Notes under the pieces: generated by a model
What the model was told of the DNA's origin: nothing
Database searches by the model: none
Seen by the model: only the letters and a program-made list of their open reading frames with translations
DNA from: a virus
DNA: 64,000 nucleotides
IMG/VR virus record: IMGVR_UViG_3300031788_000007
Coordinates: 1 to 64,000 of that record
Direction: 5' to 3' (one strand)
In this document: piece after piece, positions 60,501-64,000 of the stretch
Numbering within the stretch: position 1 is the stretch's first letter
How the letters are laid out: the number at the start of each line of letters is the position of its first letter
Translations under genes and position numbers: made by a program

Positions 60501-63003
60501 GATGTCTGGAGGAGGCAAGGGGTCAGATTGGGCCACTCTCTATCAGGAGAAGCCGAGACGGTGGGAGCCACCTAACAGACCGTTGACCATCGAAGACCTC
60601 AAGATTCGCCGGGCGGTCAATGCGGCGGCCGACAAAGCAGCGGCGAACCCACAGATACCGCACGAAGAGGTCACCATGACGGCTGCGAGGGCCGAGGAGG
60701 TCGCCAAAGCCGCGCCAGAGGGAGTCGACAAAGAGGCGGCGGGTAGAGATGCCGTTGGCGGGCACCTGAAGGGCCTTGGCTACGTCCAAGACCCTCTCAC
60801 TGGCGAGTGGAAGACCCCAGAGAAGATTGAGCCGGCGCCGCCCAGCGGAGAGATCGAGGCTGCCAATCGCTCAGTCGCCAACCGACTTGTCGGATTCACG
60901 TTAAGCCAAGAGCAGAACATCCTCTCAGAAACAAGGCGCATGGGAGTGCCAGAACTCGGGCGGCAAATTGTCGGTATGGGGCGCTCATACTCCGGGCTTG
61001 TAAAAAATCATCTAGCGGACCTGCGCAATTCCCTATCTACAATCATGCGAAACAATGGTCTGAACCCGCACAATGAGAAGGTGATGCGTGACATCTTCGA
61101 CGTTGTGATGGGGAAGAGGGCCGTTGCCGATCCGCGAGTCAACAAGGGCGCAGAAGAAGTGCGTGTTTTGATGGGAGACATCCGCGAGAAGGGAGCCGCT
61201 GGCGGGTTGGCGGTGCGGACTCCAGATGGAAGAATAGTGCCGTGGGCGGATTTTCAGAACGATCCGAGCTACATGCCGCGGATAGCGGACTGGAACGCGA
61301 AGTTCACGGACGCGGAAGGCAAGACGTACACCCTGAAGGAGATCATGGGCGGAACCTTCGGTGAGATCAGGGCGAAGGAGTTACTGGCAAAGAAACTCAA
61401 AGAAGACGGCAATCCCATGTCTGCCGACAGAGCCTATCAACTCATCAAGCGTGAGCGGCTACAGGCACCCGTGCAGGGCAATATCCAGAGAACGAACGAG
61501 GTGAACTTCCCGTTTATCAGGAAGGACTATGGGGCGATCGACAACTACTTCAAGCAGTATTCACGGGCAATGGCGACCGAGAAAGTGTTTGGCTCGGACC
61601 TAAGAAAACTGCAAAAGGAGATTGGGAAGATCCCGAACAAGCAATTCAGGACAGATGTAGAGCAGATGTTCGGCTATATGTTCACGCCGCAAAACTGGGA
61701 TTCGGACCTGGGGGCGGTCTACAACGTCCTGTCCGCAGCGGAGACGGCCACAAAGATGTTCCCGTTCTCTGTAACAAAGGTGTTGTTCCATGCTGGGAAC
61801 GCGCCAATGATTATCGGCAAGACAGGCCACTACATGCCCGTCCTGAAGGCTGCATTCAAGGCGGCAACTGACCTCAAGGCCGTCAAAGAGAACGCCTATT
61901 TGGTTGGCACGATCGCGCATGGTGTCGATCCGGCAGTGATGTATATGCCGGATACGAAGACACAGCACGGCCTTTTCAAGTGGACTGGATTTGAGTACAT
62001 CTACAACGTGGCGCGAGCCATTGGCGGAGAGTCTGCGCGGGTCTACCTCGACCAGTACGCCGCGAACGACCTGAAGAAAGGCGGCAATACTGAGGTGCGG
62101 GCGCGAAGACTTCTGAAGAACTCGCTGCTCATTGGAGATCACGCCATTGACGAGTTCTTGAGAACAGGTAAGTGGGACCGCGATAGTTACAGGCTTGCTC
62201 AGGTTGCATTTGCCGACGAGTCACTATACTCGGAAAATCCAATGCAGATGCCGGAGTTTGCGCGTAGGAGAATCGCAGGAGAGGGATTAAGCTCCACGGA
62301 CAAGTATCTGAATATGGGCCTCCGGGCGTCCTATTCTCTCCAGTCGTTCACCGCCAAGACCTACTCAATGCTGAAAGAGCATCTCTACGATGAAGTGGTA
62401 CTCCACCATAATCTTCGTCCGCTCGCTTACGCGATGGTTGTGTCGCCGGTTATCGGGCAAATGCTGCAAGGAGTATCCTCGGCCGCAAAGGGCGGGGTAC
62501 ACCGTTTGGCGCAGTACGGCTTAGATAGGCCGCATACCGAGGATGCCTGGGATAAGTGGCTTTCGCAATTCTCTGGGATGAAGGACCATCCCGCTGCAAC
62601 CTTTCTGAAACTCTATGTCGACGGTCTTTGCGCACAGTGGGCTCTTGAGCGGACGAAGCGGCTGGCGGATGCGTTGTTTAACCTGTCTATAGATGACAAG
62701 CCTAGCCTAAAATCTGCAAAAGATACCGGGATGTATTTGTTGAACGATGAGGTTGAGCAGGATATAGGCCCCATCTGGACAGACACGGTAATGCGACCTT
62801 TTATTGACTTCCCAGCGGCCGAGATACAATCGGAAGCAGTAAGCGAGTCGCAGGAGCATCACGGCAAGCCAAGCAGTTTTTGGGATCGAACGGGGAAAAA
62901 CGTTGTGCGGGAATTGAGGGATACTGTGCCTGTACTCAGACAAGAGCCGGATGTGGAAGAATATCTCGCGCCGAAAAAGAGTGGAAAGTGGCAGGTTCCT
63001 TAG
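51517..63003 (+). CDS. Giant polyvalent protein: ParB-like, zincin and helicase domains
   Basis: A 3828-aa protein from GTG 51517 after GAGAGGGAGTCCA. Order: three IPxGLTPIP repeats (11-21, 30-40, 70-78); helical region; charged coiled coils (550-700); DdrB-like ParB domain with VDQFLDPGYGPERGP and IVDIGGDVVGGNRRLLR (about 1370-1640); zincin motif HEFAH (2021-2025); SF2 helicase with AGSGKTW (about 2478), DES (2569) and QSLARTWRLG (2876); long helical C-terminus. No methyltransferase motif seen. Large polyvalent proteins are typically ejected with phage DNA to blunt host defences. Confidence 0.75.
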   Translation: MAVLDQTEAQIPVGLTPIPLGQAPSSEAKIPAGLTPIPLGSQQSSPNFGVKSQTQATHAVTPPVDVKSSIPAGLTPIPKEDSHVDAFMAGIRKPAALRQQVYDYTVGSGYNADQGRQRQNEYDYAIKNGMNPQRAQEFALGMQFEGGTPKYNLTDQEKSDLYGKAKQAAEGFKSGQQKTIESHFLGESLLPGDDETYRQNIDPDEYARNYVKGYTYARSQGWDEGKAQEYATSDAASQWMTRAGEWIDPKWHSVKSAILNVIPGISKPEERAENPFFATNQGYRENQFHVYHEAAWLDEHVGKVAGSVDAGLGNVVNGFSTPGMAALMVASEGQGLLARGGIGAAEEVETANLATRALGRVARAGGRQLGRSAAASEEIDSAQALRAAENAEKAIRAIRDARLPVSAQKVARTFNKLVTVGFTAQMAQGSAEQLEQAAKTAFPGEGKDGDSALAVEYAVEGLVSGLMAVQGGNHLRHEHLLTSDLNSKTAEMYGPQKLSDVGGLHEGPRQNAATKFGDLDPYRQAAVIQRLIEDDPKYKAAEDASEKEQKRLAKKIAYRYNTALQQAWNPNAVDRMVRVIDNHRAANEWYGARQKAEDEARKHYLDQITKLIDLHKQDKADEEELVKAEAERRAAAREGRPVRKTVDAQKREESRKVTLTNAAQIAEHRQGVVDARDVADKETAEQERSEAQDSTTNSQKEWDDRYARVYGMHARNNPDWSMPRLHGETLDIVGERPKEDKQGELRHPDEVTDDQGYVSYRSQVFGGEEHHFGVAQTPDGKWGVYRKTPDGIEYLGAGGIFDGQPQESYLAPNEETAKALAQITSLRVNADYALEEHGTTPEREAERKQLRDLEHSLVDGTITGEQARKAAGLPEEAQEAQAKEKANHEIEAARAGALNGPLHGRTKAQYEDEFLAGLEEAGWEPETIEAMIDTLPLQLRMEAENNLHYVGRSGDWIASKKGVTWVLDSKGMLQPDDGMSAPIPLMKNGRYSTQAIDLSMSGRVGFGQRSWEDAKVEEAKEREANQQLENLVGNVADELQRAIELSKQNAGLQMEAGELPLERPAPKPRSRFAPPVEGQMAESPERETDRAVQEGHEAIQAEQRAFDEAWITFMAEDLAANHETPWQLIERVAKNSGMTPQEVLALQLERLAPTDTVDGRIQRLKAGDTITDKMGLPWVVRADRNGTLYLRKGQGARIHVNKFKPSDDVRRIVGTGEVQPAPGPRWTPEDVRKAAYEPAYISRRNEVIEEVKQRETGEIKEHPPATPEVAERQAVAAEDRETQVNDAAVAATAAAVDPPPKATDKEIDEAISKAEELRKVTEAAARQAAAARGRTAGPGEYPQKAPITSKRVPGRAWAVGHDGYIQTIASKIPMHRELVKLNQLTPSFRWNGNMLERVTEYPEQMQDVPPDEATRSQLLADAQPVRYDVDQFLDPGYGPERGPSIVDIGGDVVGGNRRLLRMLKYLELIHGDKEALAAFRAKMAEYAGKNGMVYPEGDEIYIPVRMLDEPIGTIAKATELGHLFNKKASHGIDENAKSITYGRMLYEAQRTEEALGRNGVLDRIADEFNRAETPRDAMANKPGFFANIVRNELGIGGEDQSDWFNKNPKGEYEFLSTNGKEKLEKALLATVLKNPSTIDALGSSTAYDSLLKSIGPLTRLRAVPDKDIISVIEEAISATATTERKRVDGDSPRVRWNKTFGEREFFSDEKPLDEPGRMVEAIWRALHDRKTTRFKNALNDYLVGEGTQRGFFDPAEHGLKTPADLFNAAFEDELKDVRDSRGLQLDEAKSGKFKGDNASGMRTFLDTLSWELTQDQFDAALENRDNYGDESVEDAKRSEEGKPPQEAPKPEGVSKKMFITKQDERDLKGLGWKQEQINAMKPEEAQEILSLGKQAPKGFKPPEPPAPKPEADLSAAKAEKGYVTPDELEKFISDHPATADHAPEIMRTARMMAEYVFDSDPPEGVEKKDALAWVLEQRVAKLAYEEKGKGRGSYSDPEIEKGIGTRILKLTKASDETTFIHEFAHVIFPMLSQEDMRAIDTITGEKGEHWKHGDPLRGEAYKTVSEKFAHGLEKFLRDENPTGFSAEVKKVLAKVKEMFQAAYLRFRSDPLSTFNLSEDAKEVFANMFHIEDLDPADDFRKQREEARKADAKQKKGMVKPEAALHPIQQLAKDLGPKPVQILESIDGSVEDSSGERVDPSKPMAAFVYDDEEHAAQAYLKAAEEGSGVAGVEFVQTKDGKYAVRFNVKAKVPKDILYQDAQEKHPGLRLEDMEAKLKTTTSPILKKFLETQIGRLKAEIRNEPRPQVEPGLAKQAIAEVKRGTEGRKTDTGRAGVSDLRGVPDGNPGDAKQAGVGRLSRPPIMGMPGHASAGGAADRNRPGGGSSQPVNLANVTPVRLQPFERGRGTPVGILAGEKFDEKVWRDGLKRAGLPENMPAPTVTLSPEVARTLKYAGQKQIVQTVLSALEQGDGAVIASVAGSGKTWTEMGVVKETILRNPDAKVLVITMNRGLLEEGDDAVRQVAKNGYDLKVETDILDKPPEPGVYGATYQRLLNNSIYAQTQWDLVIADESGAARNWYRDENQQGKLLKAVMDNAKKGVYVSATPFHSPNEYGYAEKLNLWPKGGFEDWIKNNFAHEKIGDKVVAKLDPAKQAKLREQMVERGQFISQQISYDGFSVHFGVVPVTDVVERKLDRIHQGIAVMKRELLKQGKKGLSERVSAFEATYTKAYLERSRLPEAIEVAKKARAQGWQVAIFSETTSEDLFRRPVGPKEEPGTYRLLDEETGGQISRIMPEFPNIADELKAEFGDEMGDYSGVGNTDAQREEAKQAFLKGKKKVLYTSYAAGGIGINLQDKDGDKPRISIFLGPPYSGILLEQSLARTWRLGVKSNARAVFLATDSEPDIRLMATKIGPRMRALSAAVLGDRDSLASVMTNYTDEEKMREHQDMMAFDQGNEVKVDAQGFQVRSKRKVNFDNWSSITFPNAEEAKNKGMQVEMSGGGKGSDWATLYQEKPRRWEPPNRPLTIEDLKIRRAVNAAADKAAANPQIPHEEVTMTAARAEEVAKAAPEGVDKEAAGRDAVGGHLKGLGYVQDPLTGEWKTPEKIEPAPPSGEIEAANRSVANRLVGFTLSQEQNILSETRRMGVPELGRQIVGMGRSYSGLVKNHLADLRNSLSTIMRNNGLNPHNEKVMRDIFDVVMGKRAVADPRVNKGAEEVRVLMGDIREKGAAGGLAVRTPDGRIVPWADFQNDPSYMPRIADWNAKFTDAEGKTYTLKEIMGGTFGEIRAKELLAKKLKEDGNPMSADRAYQLIKRERLQAPVQGNIQRTNEVNFPFIRKDYGAIDNYFKQYSRAMATEKVFGSDLRKLQKEIGKIPNKQFRTDVEQMFGYMFTPQNWDSDLGAVYNVLSAAETATKMFPFSVTKVLFHAGNAPMIIGKTGHYMPVLKAAFKAATDLKAVKENAYLVGTIAHGVDPAVMYMPDTKTQHGLFKWTGFEYIYNVARAIGGESARVYLDQYAANDLKKGGNTEVRARRLLKNSLLIGDHAIDEFLRTGKWDRDSYRLAQVAFADESLYSENPMQMPEFARRRIAGEGLSSTDKYLNMGLRASYSLQSFTAKTYSMLKEHLYDEVVLHHNLRPLAYAMVVSPVIGQMLQGVSSAAKGGVHRLAQYGLDRPHTEDAWDKWLSQFSGMKDHPAATFLKLYVDGLCAQWALERTKRLADALFNLSIDDKPSLKSAKDTGMYLLNDEVEQDIGPIWTDTVMRPFIDFPAAEIQSEAVSESQEHHGKPSSFWDRTGKNVVRELRDTVPVLRQEPDVEEYLAPKKSGKWQVP
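51649..51665. repeat. 17-bp palindrome, copy 13 (AGTCCAAATTTTGGAGT)
   Basis: Inside the giant gene, read in frame as S-P-N-F-G-V (residues 45-50), between the second and third IPxGLTPIP repeats. Confidence 0.9.
58050..58066. repeat. 17-bp palindrome, copy 14 (AGTCCAAATTTTGGAGT)
   Basis: Inside the giant gene, read in a different frame from copy 13, as V-Q-I-L-E-S, in a linker after the zincin domain. Confidence 0.9.
58478..58696 (+). CDS. Possible overprinted gene nested in the giant gene
   Basis: A 72-aa frame (+1 relative to the host gene) from GTG 58478, with GGAGGTGA 6 nt upstream, ending TAA 58694-58696. The product is acidic with a plausible fold (GYPTYEEYLMEILGMQSKQE; WGCLDMQVPEVPPIEI). 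Over the same bases the main frame encodes a Gly/Arg/Asp linker with unusual codons (CGA, AGA, GTA, TTA), suggesting the nested frame is the constrained one. Could be a spliced or frameshift remnant. Confidence 0.5.
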   Translation: MAQKGERQTRDERGYPTYEEYLMEILGMQSKQELDDFLGRPSWGCLDMQVPEVPPIEIDPEEEVLSQLTSQT

Positions 63004-63050
63004 TAGGAGTATGATTTTAATGTCTTCAGATTTGAAGACGAGGAGGACGT

Positions 63051-63224
63051 ATGGAGAAAGCGATAACTTTTGTGGAAGGAACGCAAACATGGATTGGCAA
63101 CCTTACAGAGAAGCGCGACAGGCTTCTTCGGGACGCCGAGCGTGTCAGCAAAGCAATCGCCTTTCTAGAGGCGCACCCGGAATTGGTAGAACTGTATACG
63201 GAGTATGTGGAAATAATGCCCTAA
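63051..63224 (+). CDS. 57-aa helical protein
   Basis: From ATG 63051 after CGAGGAGGACGT: MEKAITFVEGTQTWIGNL..., then a coiled-coil-like charged helix (LTEKRDRLLRDAERVSKAIAF broken by Leu). Ends at TAA 63222-63224, 4 nt overlapping the reverse-strand gene's end. Unknown function. Confidence 0.55.
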   Translation: MEKAITFVEGTQTWIGNLTEKRDRLLRDAERVSKAIAFLEAHPELVELYTEYVEIMP

Positions 63225-63874
63225 GTAGAAGACTGGGAAGTGGGCCGTTCCTTAACCGACTCCAAAATTTGGAGTACCTGTTGCGCCAACTTGACCTTTT
63301 GAGCGAAGTCGGCTTTCTGTGATTCAGTGACGATCATTGAAAGCCGCTGCTGGAGGGCTTCATCGGCGCGGAACTCTTTATCGGTAGGGATGAGTGAGAC
63401 TTCAGCCGACAGGCGGGAGCGGAAGAGTTCAATCATCTCGGAGAGCAAGAATGGCGCGAGTTGTTTATGGAGAGTCTTTTTAGACCTTTTGAGCATCGTT
63501 TCTCGCACAAACAACGGAGAGTAGAGAAAGTGTTTTTTATCAACCCGCACAGAAGGAATAGCGTGTCTCAGTACGTATCGTCCCATCATTATCTGGCTCA
63601 TGCCGAGGAGTTCGGCACACTCGCCCTGAGTGAGTAATGCTTTTTCAGTGAGGCCGGCGGGAACGGGGAAGTGGCGCCTGTGGATGATGGCGCCCAGGCG
63701 AAGCTGCTCTGCGTACTCGGGGGTGGGGTCGAGGTAACGCTTATCGGGGTTCTTCCCAATGACAGCCAAGCAGCCCTTCCGTTCGAGGGTACGGACCTGT
63801 CTAGGGGACAGCCGTAGGCGGTCACAGATGCCGGAGAGGGAGAGCCATGTCTGTTCAGAGGATGGGTTGTGCAT
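63221..63874 (-). CDS. DNA-binding protein with two helix-turn-helix motifs
   Basis: A 217-aa reverse-strand protein. Residues 10-50 (WLSLSGICDRLRLSPRQVRTLERKG) look like a MerR/excisionase-type HTH and residues 80-115 (TQGECAELLGMSQIMMGRYV) like a second HTH; the C-terminal half is helical and may dimerise. A regulator role is likely. Its coding sequence holds palindrome copy 15 near the 3' end (read L-Q-I-L-E-S-V), making it a candidate binder of the repeat. Overlaps the upstream partial gene by 20 nt. Confidence 0.65.
   Translation of the reverse strand: MHNPSSEQTWLSLSGICDRLRLSPRQVRTLERKGCLAVIGKNPDKRYLDPTPEYAEQLRLGAIIHRRHFPVPAGLTEKALLTQGECAELLGMSQIMMGRYVLRHAIPSVRVDKKHFLYSPLFVRETMLKRSKKTLHKQLAPFLLSEMIELFRSRLSAEVSLIPTDKEFRADEALQQRLSMIVTESQKADFAQKVKLAQQVLQILESVKERPTSQSST
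63259..63275. repeat. 17-bp palindrome, copy 15 (ACTCCAAAATTTGGAGT)
   Basis: Perfect 17-bp dyad inside the 3' part of the reverse-strand HTH gene, about 36 nt before its stop. Confidence 0.9.
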
Positions 63875-64000
63875 TCTTGCGCCTCCGGGGATGGGATGCC
63901 GCGGCCATTGCGGAGAACGTATCCGAAGGCAGGTTGCGCTTCTCTGCGCTGACGGAGCCGAGCTTGCGGAAGAAGTCAGGATCGGCTTTCGATAGCTTGA
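63855..64000 (-). CDS. Hypothetical protein, partial at window end
   Basis: Reverse-strand frame open from the window edge to TGA at 63855-63857. Visible residues ...LSKADPDFFRKLGSVSAEKRNLPSD... and a basic tail (SHPRRRKNAQPIL). The DPDFFRKLG block resembles short basic proteins near phage and plasmid regulators. The start lies outside the window. It overlaps the HTH gene start, suggesting one operon. Confidence 0.5.
   Translation of the reverse strand, partial: KLSKADPDFFRKLGSVSAEKRNLPSDTFSAMAAASHPRRRKNAQPIL

Noticed and set aside
1-64000. CRISPR array, rRNA, tRNA genes
   Set aside because: No regularly spaced repeat-spacer structure, no rRNA stretches, and no sequence that folds into a complete tRNA was found by eye.

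Overview
The window is about 64 kb of a double-stranded DNA tailed phage or prophage that is evidently longer than 64 kb: genes run off both ends, and no DNA polymerase, primase, integrase or lysis cassette is seen. Nearly all genes are on the + strand, packed with 1-4 nt stop/start overlaps (ATGA, GTGA, TTGA, TAATG) and clear Shine-Dalgarno (SD) boxes, so the host is a bacterium using ordinary SD initiation. TTG and GTG starts are common. No tape-measure, sheath or tail-tube gene is visible. Adaptor-like proteins, a large stabilisation/tail-hub-like protein, internal virion-type proteins and a giant polyvalent protein together suggest a short-tailed (podovirus-like) virion. The host cannot be named from sequence alone; two twin-arginine signal peptides imply a host with a Tat system.

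Layout. (1) 1-8.4 kb: about 20 small unknown genes, many with CxxC zinc-ribbon motifs, including a possible Thoeris anti-defence (Tad2-like) protein; this looks like an early or host-takeover arm. (2) 8.43-9.08 kb: terminator, G-quadruplex-prone C-rich tract and AT-rich tract without genes. (3) 9.1-13.3 kb: small genes, a chimera of a Tat signal with a piece of the major capsid protein, a metallopeptidase-like protein and a peptide deformylase. (4) 13.3-29 kb: packaging and virion module (TerS, TerL, portal, scaffold, capsid, decoration-like proteins, a cluster of very basic small proteins, adaptors). (5) 29-33.3 kb: reverse-strand peptide deformylase, an 840 bp gene-free structured stretch, an HNH endonuclease and small genes. 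(6) 33.3-40.5 kb: accessory cassette of RNA ligase, GT4, B12-type radical SAM, methyltransferase and two GT2 proteins, interrupted by two HNH homing-type endonucleases. (7) 40.5-63 kb: metallopeptidase, 1115-aa tail or stabilisation protein, chimeric endonuclease, a second TerL split into separate ATPase and nuclease genes, internal virion proteins, and a 3828-aa polyvalent protein. (8) 63-64 kb: reverse-strand helix-turn-helix protein and a partial gene.

The most striking feature is a 17-bp palindrome, consensus ASTCCAAAWTTTGGAST, present 15 times across the window. It usually sits right at the stop codon of a gene (in six cases the stop TAG overlaps its first two bases), sometimes inside coding sequence in frame, and at two places brackets gene cassettes. 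The split second terminase (46.5-49.8 kb) is one of these bracketed cassettes. Small genes below 60 aa and TTG-started genes were translated by hand from the sequence; functions are assigned from recalled family motifs, without database searches.
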